Numbered from the stretch's first letter, positions 42,317-51,994 are shown. The stretch is 64,000 bases of DNA from Pseudomonadota bacterium (GCA_023398955.1 JAEWRL010000177.1:1-64000); one strand, 5' to 3'. Translations and numbers: made by a program. Notes: a model not told the origin generated them from the sequence alone.

Positions 42317-43501
42317 ATGCCCCGTGATCCTCGGCGTGTATACCTAGATTACCACGCCACGACGCCGCTGGACGAGCGCGTACTCGGCGAGATGCTGCCC
42401 TACCTCACGGAACGCTTCGGAAACGCCTCCAGTCGCGGACACATCTATGGTTGGGAAGCGGCTAGTGCCGTGACGGTTGCGCGAGAGAGGGTTGCGCGCT
42501 CGATTGGGGCCAAAGGGCTTCGGGAGATCGTATTCACGTCTGGTGCGACCGAGAGCAACAACTTGGCCCTCAAGGGGACGGCTGCCCTTCACGAGGGTCG
42601 ACCAGGGCACGTCCTCGTGTCGAGCATTGAGCACAGCGCCGTGATGGGCCCCGCAGATCGTTTGGCTCGGCAAGGCTTTCGACTGAGCACCGTGCCAGTT
42701 GGGGCAGATGGCGTGCTCGATCCGGAGAGCGTGGTGCGGCACCTACAGGCTGACACGTTCCTCGTCAGCGTCATGCTCGTGAACAACGAGATTGGTACGG
42801 TGCAACCCATCGAGGAGATCGGCCGCGTCACACGTGAGCGCGGCATCACACTGCACTGTGACGCCGCCCAGGCCCTCGGTCGTGTGCCCATCGACGTGGA
42901 CCGGATGAATATCGACCTGCTGTCCCTTTCTGCCCATAAGGTCTGCGGTCCCAAGGGTTGTGGTGCCCTCTACGTCCGCTCACGCCGTCCCAAGGCACGG
43001 TTGCTACCGCTTTTCGAAGGCGGACGACAAGAGCGTTCCCTCCGCTCGGGAACCCTGGACGTGCCGAGCATCGTCGGCTTTGGTGCCGCCTGCGAGCTCC
43101 TTCACCACGGGAGCGTTGAGGAGAACGAGAGGGTGACGCGTCTTCGCGACCGTCTGCTCGAGCTGCTTCGTGCGGGTCTTTCAGGCGTTAGGCTCAACGG
43201 CGATTCCTCACGCAGGGTCGGGGCAAATCTGAATGTGTCCTTCGATGGTGTCGATTCTGGGCGGCTCCTCGCAGCCCTGCCCGACGTGGCGCTCTCGAAC
43301 GGCGCCGCCTGTGCGGGTGCCGAGGAGGAGCCGAGCCGGGTGCTGGCGGCGCTGGGCCTCGATGACGCGCGAATCCGCGGGGCTGTTCGCTTTGGGCTAG
43401 GGCGCTTCACGACACAGATGGACATCGAGTATGCCGCGCAGCGGCTCATCGAAGTCGTGGAGCGGCAACGCTCGGAAGCGCTGCTTCCCGCCACGAGCTG
43501 A
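42317..43501 (+). CDS. cysteine desulfurase (IscS/NifS family)
   Basis: 394 aa from the ATG at 42317 (MPRDPRRVYLDYHATTPLDE). PLP-dependent: TSGATESNNLALKG, SIEHSAV, HCDAAQ and Lys in LSLSAHKVCGPKG (near 206). The reactive-Cys loop is SNGAACAGAEEEPSRVL (Cys near 332), where the common form is S-S-G-S-A-C-T/S. It releases sulfur from cysteine for Fe-S clusters or thio-modified tRNA. No iscU, iscR or mnmA is adjacent, so the partner is unknown and I give no isc symbol. It starts 128 nt from the divergent FKBP gene. Confidence 0.9.
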   Translation: MPRDPRRVYLDYHATTPLDERVLGEMLPYLTERFGNASSRGHIYGWEAASAVTVARERVARSIGAKGLREIVFTSGATESNNLALKGTAALHEGRPGHVLVSSIEHSAVMGPADRLARQGFRLSTVPVGADGVLDPESVVRHLQADTFLVSVMLVNNEIGTVQPIEEIGRVTRERGITLHCDAAQALGRVPIDVDRMNIDLLSLSAHKVCGPKGCGALYVRSRRPKARLLPLFEGGRQERSLRSGTLDVPSIVGFGAACELLHHGSVEENERVTRLRDRLLELLRAGLSGVRLNGDSSRRVGANLNVSFDGVDSGRLLAALPDVALSNGAACAGAEEEPSRVLAALGLDDARIRGAVRFGLGRFTTQMDIEYAAQRLIEVVERQRSEALLPATS

Positions 43502-43519
43502 TACGGAGCTCGGCGCCTG

Positions 43520-44491
43520 CTACCAGCGCACCGTCACCGCGGGCGGCTGTATGTCGGCGGAGGCATTGGCTAGTTCGACCTGTACCGGAACGCTGGCGGT
43601 CCCGTGCCGCTGCGGGTCCAGATCGATTCCCTCGAGCTTCGTCAGGTCCGCTATGGGCCGGATCTGCTCCGCGCGGAGCGCCCGCACCACCTCTGGGGGC
43701 CCCGTGACTGTCACGTCCACGGAATCTGGCGCCGGCCGCGCGCCTTTCAGCCCCACCACCTCTACGGGTCGCTTCGTGAACTTCACCTCGATGACCCGCC
43801 GCGCAATCGTGACGCCTACGCTAGCGCTTTGGGCTCCGAGGTACGTGACGCGCGCAGGGGGCGCATCGATGGCAATCCGTCGCCGATACACCCCTTCTGT
43901 GAGCCCGGAGACGTCGAAGGGATCGAGCCGAGCGAACTGCATGACCTCGACGAGGCTCTCGGGGCCGCGGACCTCGATATAGCTTGGATCGACGTCGGGC
44001 TCCCCCTTCACGACATAGCCCTCCGCGGGGGTTCCGGTGATCGATGCTTGCACCGGCACACGCCGTTGGACAATGTTCTGCCACTCGAGGTCGATGCGTG
44101 GCGGGTCGATGATCGTCGCCCTGAGATCGGGCGGTAGCGCGAGCCGTTCGGGATTGAACGTGATCTGGTCCTCGTTGCCATCGCGCAGATCCAGCTCCAC
44201 TGGAGTCACACCCGTTTGCACCAGGCGGTCGATGGCGCGGGTGGGACCCCGCAGGGTCACGTGGATGCTGGCCGGAATCTGGGTCATCAACTCACGCTTG
44301 ACGTTCTCCGGGGGGAGCCGAACGACCACGCCAACGGGAATGGTCCTCTGCTGCTGGTCCTGTTGCCCATGTAGGAACGAGAAGAGGCCCAAAGCAAAGG
44401 CGAGGGACAATGCCTTGAGGCCCAGATTCGCCGTGAGCGCATCACGCACGAACGAGGTGATTGCCGCAAATATCGAATCATGCGGGGTCAT
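43520..44491 (-). CDS. cdaR: CdaR/YbbR-like regulator of diadenylate cyclase
   Basis: 323 aa. One N-terminal membrane helix (about 20-38, LGLKALSLAFALGLFSFLHG), then repeated YbbR domains, each about 80-90 residues and beta-rich, with phrases such as TIPVGVVVRLPP, VPVQASITGTPAEGYVVKGEP and YIEVRGPESLVEVM. The protein is mostly outside the membrane. It overlaps cdaA by 4 nt (ATGA), the usual arrangement. In Firmicutes CdaR tunes CdaA activity. The third gene of that module, glmM, is not downstream here. Confidence 0.88.
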   Translation of the reverse strand: MTPHDSIFAAITSFVRDALTANLGLKALSLAFALGLFSFLHGQQDQQQRTIPVGVVVRLPPENVKRELMTQIPASIHVTLRGPTRAIDRLVQTGVTPVELDLRDGNEDQITFNPERLALPPDLRATIIDPPRIDLEWQNIVQRRVPVQASITGTPAEGYVVKGEPDVDPSYIEVRGPESLVEVMQFARLDPFDVSGLTEGVYRRRIAIDAPPARVTYLGAQSASVGVTIARRVIEVKFTKRPVEVVGLKGARPAPDSVDVTVTGPPEVVRALRAEQIRPIADLTKLEGIDLDPQRHGTASVPVQVELANASADIQPPAVTVRW

Positions 44492-45672
44492 GGCTGCTTC
44501 GTTCCGCTCTCCGGTGCCAGGGTCGCTTCCGCGTCGGTGGCAACGGGTGTTCGGGTCGCGCTGCCCGGCAACGTGCGGCCCTCGGACGCCCGTGGTCCGA
44601 GCGGGGTTCGGGTCGACGCTGGCGGACTGACTTGGCTCAGCCGCGCGTGAGCTCCTGTGTTGTGAACGCTCTCGCTTCCCTCGCCGACGACCCGCGGTCG
44701 AAGAGGAGCCGGGAGTGGTTCGCTGTCGGGGCTCGTCGAACGACGCCCCTCAGGATCAGCCTGTCGAGGACGAGCTGGCGCCTTCTCCGGCCCAGGAACG
44801 AGGACCTCCCGCCCCACGTCCTCGCTAGGGTTGTTGGCGCTGGCCGCCGGTTTTCGCCGGGTGGGGCGCTTCTTCGTTCGTTTGCGCGGGCTGAAGATCG
44901 CCTCGAGCATGGTGCGGAGTTTGGGGCCGTCCAGATTCGAAGCGATGTTGCCATTGAAGCAGAAGCTGATCGTCCCGCGCTCCTCACTGACCACGACGAC
45001 GACGGCGTCGGTCTCCTCGGTGATGCCGAGCGCAGCTCGGTGCCGCGATCCGAAACTCTCATCGATCACCCGCCCCTCGGGCATCGGGAAGAAGACGCCG
45101 GCTTTGGCGATTCTGAGGTTTCGAATGACGACCGCACCGTCGTGCAGCTTGTTCATCGCTTCGGGGATGAACAAGGACACGAGAAGCTCGCGGGTCACTG
45201 CGGCGTCGATGACATGGCCCTTGTGAACGCCAACGAACTCATCCAGGTTTGCGTCCTGCTCGAACGTGATGATGGCGCCGGTGCGGTGCCTCGCGAGCTC
45301 CGTTGCAGCCTCCACGACTTCGTCGATGACGCGCGTCTCGTGGGCACGGGAAAGGGAGCCAAACCACGCATGGCTGCCAACACGCTGCAGTCCGCGGCGA
45401 ATATCATTCTGGAAGACCACGACGATGATCAGGATGATGCTGGAGACGACCGCGCCCATGATACTGAGGAGCGTCACCAGCTGCAGCAACTGCGCCACGA
45501 TGTAGAGCACGAAGACGACGCCGAGCCCCACGCCCACCTGCATGGCTCGCGTGCCACGAAGCACGAGCAATGCTCGGTACACGATATAGTACACGAGCAA
45601 GATGTCCAAGGCGTCTCGCGCGAGCTGCCACCAGGCACGGCTCATCAAGTACCCGACGAGGTCTTCAACCAT
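44488..45672 (-). CDS. cdaA: membrane diadenylate cyclase CdaA with long C-terminal tail
   Basis: 394 aa from the ATG at 45672, which has GGTGGG 7 nt upstream and overlaps folP by 8 nt. Three membrane helices (about 18-85), then the DAC (DisA_N) domain: FEQDANLDEF, the catalytic KLHDGAVVI (near 174) and GSRHRAALGITEETDAVVVVVSEE (near 207). It joins two ATP to c-di-AMP, a second messenger that controls potassium and osmolyte transport and wall synthesis in other bacteria. The enzyme core ends near 270. The last 120 residues are basic and then Pro/Ser/Arg-rich and look disordered, which most CdaA proteins lack. Confidence 0.93.
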   Translation of the reverse strand: MVEDLVGYLMSRAWWQLARDALDILLVYYIVYRALLVLRGTRAMQVGVGLGVVFVLYIVAQLLQLVTLLSIMGAVVSSIILIIVVVFQNDIRRGLQRVGSHAWFGSLSRAHETRVIDEVVEAATELARHRTGAIITFEQDANLDEFVGVHKGHVIDAAVTRELLVSLFIPEAMNKLHDGAVVIRNLRIAKAGVFFPMPEGRVIDESFGSRHRAALGITEETDAVVVVVSEERGTISFCFNGNIASNLDGPKLRTMLEAIFSPRKRTKKRPTRRKPAASANNPSEDVGREVLVPGPEKAPARPRQADPEGRRSTSPDSEPLPAPLRPRVVGEGSESVHNTGAHARLSQVSPPASTRTPLGPRASEGRTLPGSATRTPVATDAEATLAPESGTKQP

Positions 45673-46501
45673 CGGCTGTCCCACCATCGATTGCCGAGAG
45701 CACCGCGAGCGCTTGTCGTACCTCGCGTACGTCATGTACACGCAGAACGCTCGCCCCGTGCTGCGCGGCCCAAATGCACGCCGCGAGGGTGCCCCCGAGT
45801 CGCTCGGGTGGCGGCGCGCCGTCCAGAGACGCGATGAATGATTTGCGGCTTGGTCCTACGACGATGGGCGTTTGGAGGACGGAGAACTCATCGAGGCGCG
45901 ACAGGAGTCGGAGCGACTGCTTCGCGTTCTTGCTGAACCCGAGCCCGGGGTCGAAGTAGATGCTGCTTGGGGATAGTCCAGCCGCCACAGCGCGATCCCG
46001 CGCCTGGCTCCACTCGCTGAGGACGTCGAGCACCACGTCCTGATAGGCCGCGTCGGGGTACTGGGAGAAGCCTCGCATTCGCGCCATGTCGGGACGAGAA
46101 TGCATCAGCACGAGCTTTGCGCCAGCGCGCGCCGTCACACGCGCCAGGTCGTCGTTCGCCAAACAGGACACATCGTTGACCCATTGCGCTCCCAGTTCGA
46201 GGCCGCGGCTGGCGACCTGGGGGAGGGTGGTATCGAGGGAGACGACGATCCCGGACCTGCTCGTCGCGTGCCTCAGTACCGGCTCGATGCGGCGGAGCTG
46301 CTCGTCGGCTGAGACCCGTTTGGCGCCAGGGCGTGTAGACTCACCCCCGATGTCGATGATGTCGGCGCCAGCCGAGATCAGCGCGTCGACGTGCGTCATG
46401 GCGGCGCTGCCTTCGTGGCGGCTGCCCTCGTAGAAAGAATCCGGCGTGACGTTGACGATGCCCATCAGCAGCGGGCGATCAGAGGTGTCTAGCCGATCCA
46501 C
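45665..46501 (-). CDS. folP: dihydropteroate synthase
   Basis: 278 aa, GTG start. TIM-barrel motifs: LMGIVNVTPDSF, DIIDIGGESTRPGA, VSLDTT, WVNDVS, and the C-terminal GPSRKSFI. The enzyme joins pterin pyrophosphate to p-aminobenzoate in folate synthesis and is the sulfonamide target. It is the first gene of the folP-cdaA-cdaR set, with an 8-nt overlap into cdaA. A GTG start without a clear ribosome binding site is odd for a first gene; the region upstream (146 bp) shows nothing notable. Confidence 0.95.
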   Translation of the reverse strand: MDRLDTSDRPLLMGIVNVTPDSFYEGSRHEGSAAMTHVDALISAGADIIDIGGESTRPGAKRVSADEQLRRIEPVLRHATSRSGIVVSLDTTLPQVASRGLELGAQWVNDVSCLANDDLARVTARAGAKLVLMHSRPDMARMRGFSQYPDAAYQDVVLDVLSEWSQARDRAVAAGLSPSSIYFDPGLGFSKNAKQSLRLLSRLDEFSVLQTPIVVGPSRKSFIASLDGAPPPERLGGTLAACIWAAQHGASVLRVHDVREVRQALAVLSAIDGGTADG

Positions 46502-46647
46502 TCGTCAACACTAAATCAGTCGGCAGCGATCTGCTACGGAATGGCTGCTCTCCACGCCCGGCTGGATGCGCCATCGCTCCCGACGGAGCCGCGCGCCTCG
46601 CTCTCCCGGGTCGGCGCAGGGTTGGCAATAAGCAGCGCGGCGGGCGG

Positions 46648-47355
46648 TCAGCGGCCGGCCAGTACGGTGACGCGTAGCCGCGTTCGCGCGCTTCGATAGA
46701 ATTCGTGAACCGCATCGGCAAGCCGTCGTGCGACTACCCAACGTTCCAGAACGACGCGGACTGCTTCGAAGGGCATGTGTCGGAATCGCGTCGGACCCGC
46801 GGCATGAAGCTCCCGCAACTCGTGCTCGTTCGGGGACAACATCGGGGCCACCATGCGATGGAGATAGAGGCTGGCCCGCGCTCGGCGCCGGAACACCGCC
46901 GCGACCTCCCGAGGTTCCAACCCCTCGGCTCGCGCAGCGCGGCGCAGCGCCTGCTCTCCGCCAATGCTCTCGAGCAGCGCCATTCTGGCTGCGGCAGTCT
47001 GCCGTTCCAGCTCCAGGGCGCTTGGTTCAGGGTCGATGTGCAGGCTGGAAAGGAGAACCTCTCCTATGTGCCGCTCGAGGGCGGCTCGGACGTGGCGGTC
47101 GAGGAATCCTTCGTCCGCTGCGCTCCCGACGCCAGTGGAGTCCGCGAGTGCCTCCAACCGTGATTCGAACGCCAGCGTGCTCCTCAGGATGAAGCGCGGC
47201 GCCGCCGCACCGCCAATCTCGGGAGCCGAGAAGCGCACGGCCGTGCCGTCCACCGTGGCCGGCTCACTGGCGGCGGCTTTGGCCCCAGGGAAACCATGGA
47301 CCGATAGCCCCATCAGGGCGCCGACGGCGAGCCAAAGCTGACGCCTCAACGTCAT
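46648..47355 (-). CDS. SurA-N-like periplasmic protein without PPIase domain
   Basis: 235 aa. Signal peptide (LWLAVGALMGLSVHGFPGAKA), then a helical region (about 60-190) with the wording of SurA/PpiC chaperone cores: HIGEVLLSSL, ARMALLESIGGEQALRRAARAEGLEPREVAAVFRRRARASLYLHRMVAPMLSPNEHELRELHAA. No parvulin domain follows. A chaperone or membrane-protein assembly role is likely by resemblance only. ATGA overlap with the upstream UPF0158 gene suggests they are cotranslated. Confidence 0.72.
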   Translation of the reverse strand: MTLRRQLWLAVGALMGLSVHGFPGAKAAASEPATVDGTAVRFSAPEIGGAAAPRFILRSTLAFESRLEALADSTGVGSAADEGFLDRHVRAALERHIGEVLLSSLHIDPEPSALELERQTAAARMALLESIGGEQALRRAARAEGLEPREVAAVFRRRARASLYLHRMVAPMLSPNEHELRELHAAGPTRFRHMPFEAVRVVLERWVVARRLADAVHEFYRSARTRLRVTVLAGR

Positions 47356-48140
47356 AGAGCGGCGGGACGCTGACGCGAGGAAGGACCGTCTTGCTCGTCA
47401 CCCTCCGAATCGCCGGAGCCATCCCCTTCCTCAGGCCCACCAACCTGAGTGGGCTCCGAGCGTGTAGTGTAGGTGCGTGCAGCGCGCCGTGCCCTGACGA
47501 ACTCCGCAAACACGGCGACCTTCTCGAGGTCGCGCGCGCCCAGCGACTCGGCAATCTCACGCAATTGCCGACGGAGCGTGTCGGCGTTTCTCCCCCGGCG
47601 CCCGCTCAGCTGCTCTTGGGAGATCGGGTTAGCCGGGGAGGATTTTGCTGGAGGCTCGGCAGGTTCCGCGGCCCACACTTGCCTGGGGACGGGCCGCATG
47701 GCGTGCGCGCCCAACCAAGCTTCCATGAAGACGCGGAGTCGTTCGCTTCTGAAGGCGAACCAGCGCTCGCGCTCGGGCCCGTAGGCCATTAGCACGTCCT
47801 TGAAGCGCCGAAATGCACCTTTGCCGTCGATTGCCGCGAGCAGCCGATCACGGAGCGGAACATCATCCACCATTGGGATGAAGCGCTCCATCCAGCGATA
47901 CTGTTCGCGCGAGCTGACTGGATCGACCCGCATGTAGTTGGCGTCGGAGGCGATCCTCGCGTGCATGTCCGGGTCGGCGATCCCATCCACCACCCGCAAA
48001 ACCTCACCCGTTTCGACGTGAAGGTAGCTGTGTACCTCTGGCGCATTGTTCTCGAAAGCGTCTTCCAGGGCTTCCCAGTCAATGGGGACGTCCCTCATGG
48101 GCGGGTTCGGTCCGCTCCCACCTTTCTCCTTGTCTGCCAT
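47352..48140 (-). CDS. UPF0158-family protein with extended C-terminus
   Basis: 262 aa. Residues 15-150 match UPF0158 (Pfam PF03682), a family of unknown function: VPIDWEALEDAFENN, YLHVETGEVLRVVDG, REQYRWMERFIPMVDDVPLRDRLL, and GKGAFRRFKDVL followed by RERWFAFR. The last 100 residues are Pro, Ser, Arg and acidic, with one helical stretch that includes RRQLREIAESLGARDLEKVA. Cytoplasmic, no signal. It precedes the SurA-like gene with a 4-nt overlap. Confidence 0.85.
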   Translation of the reverse strand: MADKEKGGSGPNPPMRDVPIDWEALEDAFENNAPEVHSYLHVETGEVLRVVDGIADPDMHARIASDANYMRVDPVSSREQYRWMERFIPMVDDVPLRDRLLAAIDGKGAFRRFKDVLMAYGPERERWFAFRSERLRVFMEAWLGAHAMRPVPRQVWAAEPAEPPAKSSPANPISQEQLSGRRGRNADTLRRQLREIAESLGARDLEKVAVFAEFVRARRAARTYTTRSEPTQVGGPEEGDGSGDSEGDEQDGPSSRQRPAAL

Positions 48141-48189
48141 GCTCTCATCCTCGGTTCTGCTCGGCCCGACTGCCCGTTCGCGGCAAAGC

Positions 48190-49716
48190 TCAAGATCTGT
48201 CCCGCTCGGTCACTCGTCTGCTCACTCGTCGGATGGCCTCTTGCCATTCCCGGCGACGGGAGAGCCGCTCGGTGGCTCCCATGTGCACCATAAAGGATTT
48301 CTCGGTGCGGATCATCTGCGCTGCCTGCCGAGGACTAGTGAATAGACCGACGCCCAATCCGGCCAACATGGCTGCTCCGCGCGCGGTGGATTCCAACAGT
48401 TCGGGACGATCCACGCAAAGACCTGACAGATCTGCTTGAAATTGCAAAAGAATATCATTCGCAGCCGCCCCGCCATCCACTCGCAACCTGGTGAGTGGAT
48501 GGGCGAGGTCCTGCTCCATGGCTTGGAGGAGATCGTCGACCTGAAAGCCGATCCCTTCCAGTGTGGCGCGAACGATATGCGCTAACGTTGTTCCCCGGTG
48601 AATGCCGGTAATGGCGCCTCGAGCGTCCGGGTCCCAATAGGGGGCGCCTAGCCCCGCAAGAGCAGGAACGAATAGGACGCCACCACTCGAAGGCACAGCC
48701 TCTGCCAGGGTCGCGCTCGAAGCGGCATCGGGCAACACCCGAAGCCCGTCTCGCAGCCACTGGATGGCCGCGCCAGCGACGAAGGCGCTCCCCTCGATGG
48801 CATAGGACACCTCGTCACCCAGCTGCCAGGCGACCGTCGAGATCAGACGGGAGCGGCTCCTCACCAGCTTGGGCCCGGTCTGGACCAATACGAAGGCCCC
48901 CGTCCCGTAGGTGCACTTGGCCTCTCCGACCTCGAAGCAAGCCTGCCCGAACAACGCCGCTTGTTGGTCACCCGCCACCCCCGTGATTGGGATTCCGTCG
49001 GGCAGCCCGGGAACGCTCCGGGTGGTCGCCACCTGTCCCGAGCACGGGACGATGCGTGGGAGCATCGCGCGGGGGACGCGAAACAGGTCGAGCATGGGCT
49101 GGCTCCAGTCGAGCCGCGCCAGATCCATGAGGCCTGTGCGCGAGGCATTGGTGACATCCGTCACGTGCAGCCCACTCGTGCCGCCGCTGCCACTCAGCTT
49201 CCATAACAGGTAGCTATCCACCGTGCCGAAACAGAGGCCTCCTCGCTCGGCCCTCGAACGCGCGCCAGGGACGTTGTCCAGGAGCCACTCCACCTTGGTG
49301 CAGGAGAAGTACGGATCGACGACGAGGCCTGTCAGTCGCTGGATCTCGGGTTCGGCTCCCGCCGCCAAGAGCACGTCGCAGCGCTGCGACGTGCGTCTGT
49401 CTTGCCAGACGATCGCGTGATGAATGGGTCGTCCGCTCGATCGCTCCCAGACGAGCGCGGTCTCCCGTTGGTTTGTGAGGCCGATCGCCGCAATGGCTTC
49501 GGGGCGGCACGAGGCCTCGACGAGCGCCTGCTGTATTGCTTTGCTGACGCTCTCCCATATCTCCATGGGATCGTGCTCCACCCAGCCTTCACCTGGGAAG
49601 TGCTGACGAAACTCGCAGTTCGAGCGACCAAGAACAGCGCCGTTCGGCGCCATCAAGAGAGCGGTCGTGCCAGTCGTTCCCTGGTCGATGGCGAGAATGA
49701 TATCCTCGGTTGCCAT
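48190..49716 (-). CDS. glpK: glycerol kinase
   Basis: 508 aa with a strong ribosome site (GAGGAGG, 5 nt from the ATG). FGGY kinase: AIDQGTTGTTALL, NQRETALVWER, WQDRRT, GVAGDQQAALFGQACF, TYGTGAFVL, GLGAPYWDPDARG and LRVDGGAAANDILLQFQADL. It makes glycerol-3-phosphate from glycerol and ATP. No glpF or glpD is adjacent. Length and motifs are normal; His232-type allosteric residues were not examined. Confidence 0.95.
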   Translation of the reverse strand: MATEDIILAIDQGTTGTTALLMAPNGAVLGRSNCEFRQHFPGEGWVEHDPMEIWESVSKAIQQALVEASCRPEAIAAIGLTNQRETALVWERSSGRPIHHAIVWQDRRTSQRCDVLLAAGAEPEIQRLTGLVVDPYFSCTKVEWLLDNVPGARSRAERGGLCFGTVDSYLLWKLSGSGGTSGLHVTDVTNASRTGLMDLARLDWSQPMLDLFRVPRAMLPRIVPCSGQVATTRSVPGLPDGIPITGVAGDQQAALFGQACFEVGEAKCTYGTGAFVLVQTGPKLVRSRSRLISTVAWQLGDEVSYAIEGSAFVAGAAIQWLRDGLRVLPDAASSATLAEAVPSSGGVLFVPALAGLGAPYWDPDARGAITGIHRGTTLAHIVRATLEGIGFQVDDLLQAMEQDLAHPLTRLRVDGGAAANDILLQFQADLSGLCVDRPELLESTARGAAMLAGLGVGLFTSPRQAAQMIRTEKSFMVHMGATERLSRRREWQEAIRRVSRRVTERDRS

Positions 49717-49966
49717 GGCACCTCCTCGGTATCCGGTGCGCTCAGCGTGTCACACGAAGCTGGGAGCACGATTTGCCAAACACCCCCGTCGCGAGAATCG
49801 GTCGGGTGGTTGAGCCGGCGGTGAGTGGCGCTCTTGCGGCCAATCAGCCGACATGCGACTGGGCCAGGAAAGCGCAAGGGTATGTGCCGCCGACAGTCGG
49901 GTGCGCGATCGGCTCGTGGGCGCGCTTGTCGGCGCGGGGGCGGGGCGGTAGCCTCTCGTACTTGAA

Positions 49967-51994
49967 ATGGCGCGATTGCTGCTCGCCACACCCGAGGGGT
50001 CCCTTATTGCCGAGCTTGCCCACAGGAATACCTTGGGACGGCACCCTAGTAACACCGTCCAGGTGCTCGACAAGATTGTGTCGAAGGAGCACTGCGTCGT
50101 GGAGCGACGGGGGGAGCAGTACGTTCTCCGCGATCTGGGAAGTTTGAACGGGACGTACGTGAACGGTGAGAGGGTCGCGGGTGAAAGGGCGCTCCGGCAT
50201 GGTGACGAAATTGCTCTCGGCGGCACCAGGGGTCGTTTCGACGAAGGAAGCGGCGCCCCGCTGCAGCCACCCTCGCTGCCGCAGCCGGCGGCTCCTGCGT
50301 GGGGTGTGCAAGATGCCGGCACCCAGCCCCGCGTAGCGCCGGAGCATTCGCGTCAGGTCGGAGCGCCAGGCTCGGTGGGGCCCGGCGTTCCGCCTGCGTC
50401 CTACGGAACTGCCGCTCAGGCTCCACCCGGGTCGCAAGCACCAGGCGTGCTGCCGGTGCCCCCTTCACCCGCTTCCCATGGTCCTGTCCCCTCCGCTGGC
50501 AACCCGCCGTTACAGAACGACCCAACGAAGAGCGGCATGTCGGCGACCGCGCCCAAAGGCCAGCCCACCTTCGCTTTCGGCGGGTTCAACCCGGCGCGGG
50601 GGGGCCCTTCGCCCTGGTACCCCACGCAGCCGCTCCACCAGCACGGGGTGTCCCCCGTCGGTGGAGACCCAGTGTCGCTTGGTTCCGTGAACGCGACGCG
50701 CGTCGACGTCAGTGATCAAGAGCGTGCCATTGGGACGCAGATCGACGCCACTCAGAAGGGCTTTCTGCCCTTTGACCGCGTGAGCGCGAATCCTCAGCAG
50801 CTTGCTGCCGATTATGAGCGGCTGCGGCTATCCCACGAACTTTCCAGGGAGATAGCGCTCGAACGCGACCTGGAGCGGCTCCTCAACAGGATCCTGCTCA
50901 CCATCTTCAAGTTCGTTCGCGCGGATCGCGGCGTCATTTTTCTGATGGACGGGGAGGGACGCCTGCAACCAAGTGCCAGCTTGCGGCGAGACGGTACCGA
51001 CGCTCCCATTCCGGTGTCCTCGACGATCATGAATCACGTGATCAAGGAGCGCGCCACCGTTCTCACCCACGACGCGGCAATGGACTTCGCAGCGTCGAAG
51101 GGCAAGAGCATGATCCTCAATCGGATCTCGTCGGCCATCGTGGCGCCCTTGCTCCACGATGACGAGATTCTGGGCGTGCTTTGGCTGGACAGTGAGACCC
51201 TGGCCCGCTTCCAGCAGAAGGACCTCGAAATCGTTACGGCCATTGCTGCTCAAGCGGCGATGTTCATCGAGATAAACATCCTCGGGAAGAAGATCGAACA
51301 GGAGATCGTCAATCGGGAGCGGTTCAGCCGGCTCCTGTCTCCGAACATCGCGCAGCGCGTGTTGTCTGGAGAGCTCGAGGTGAAGAAGGGGGGGCAGCTC
51401 GTTCACGAATGTACGGTCTTCAATTCGGACATTCGCGGGTTCACGCGGATGAGCGAGGGAGCTCGGCCGGAGTTCATCGTCGAGATGCTCAATGAGTATT
51501 TCGAGCGCATGGTAGAGACGCTATTTTACTACGAGGGTACGCTCGACAAGTTCATGGGCGACGGCATCATGGCCCTGTGGGGAGCGCCCGTGGCGCATCC
51601 GGATGACGCGGTGCGGTGCGTCGACTGCGCTCTCGAACAGATGGCGTCGCTTGACAGGTTCAACCAGCAGCGGGCGGAGATGCGTGAAGCCCCGCTCGCG
51701 ATTGGCATCGGGATCCACACCGGGCCAGTCGTCGCGGGGTACATCGGCAGCTCGCGAGCCCTCTCGTACACTGTCATTGGAGACACTGCGAACACCAGTG
51801 CGCGGCTCTGCGGCATCGCGACCGGCGGGCAGATCCTGGTCAGCGAGCAAACCTTGTGTCAACTTCGTGAGCGCTACGTCTTCGAAGAGCTTCCGCCCGC
51901 GCAGCTCAAGGGCAAAGAGAAGCCCTTCCGTGTTTTCTCCGTGCTTCGCGGGCAGCCTCGTGTGCCGGTACCCGCGGACCTGACTCGGTCCTGA
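49967..51994 (+). CDS. FHA-GAF-adenylate/guanylate cyclase (class III)
   Basis: 675 aa. An FHA domain (about 15-85) with LGRHPSNTVQ, SKEHCVVERRG and GSLNGTYVNGE; then a Pro/Gly/Ala/Gln-rich linker (about 90-230); a GAF domain (about 300-460); a coiled linker; and a class III nucleotide cyclase (about 480-660) with metal Asp in FNSDIRGFTRMSEG and KFMGDGIMALWGAP, and the catalytic Asn/Arg in IGDTANTSARL. The Lys in LDKFMGD fits cAMP. FHA binds phosphothreonine, so a Ser/Thr kinase probably controls it. The kinase is not in this window. Monocistronic, 250 bp upstream of any gene. Confidence 0.92.
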   Translation: MARLLLATPEGSLIAELAHRNTLGRHPSNTVQVLDKIVSKEHCVVERRGEQYVLRDLGSLNGTYVNGERVAGERALRHGDEIALGGTRGRFDEGSGAPLQPPSLPQPAAPAWGVQDAGTQPRVAPEHSRQVGAPGSVGPGVPPASYGTAAQAPPGSQAPGVLPVPPSPASHGPVPSAGNPPLQNDPTKSGMSATAPKGQPTFAFGGFNPARGGPSPWYPTQPLHQHGVSPVGGDPVSLGSVNATRVDVSDQERAIGTQIDATQKGFLPFDRVSANPQQLAADYERLRLSHELSREIALERDLERLLNRILLTIFKFVRADRGVIFLMDGEGRLQPSASLRRDGTDAPIPVSSTIMNHVIKERATVLTHDAAMDFAASKGKSMILNRISSAIVAPLLHDDEILGVLWLDSETLARFQQKDLEIVTAIAAQAAMFIEINILGKKIEQEIVNRERFSRLLSPNIAQRVLSGELEVKKGGQLVHECTVFNSDIRGFTRMSEGARPEFIVEMLNEYFERMVETLFYYEGTLDKFMGDGIMALWGAPVAHPDDAVRCVDCALEQMASLDRFNQQRAEMREAPLAIGIGIHTGPVVAGYIGSSRALSYTVIGDTANTSARLCGIATGGQILVSEQTLCQLRERYVFEELPPAQLKGKEKPFRVFSVLRGQPRVPVPADLTRS

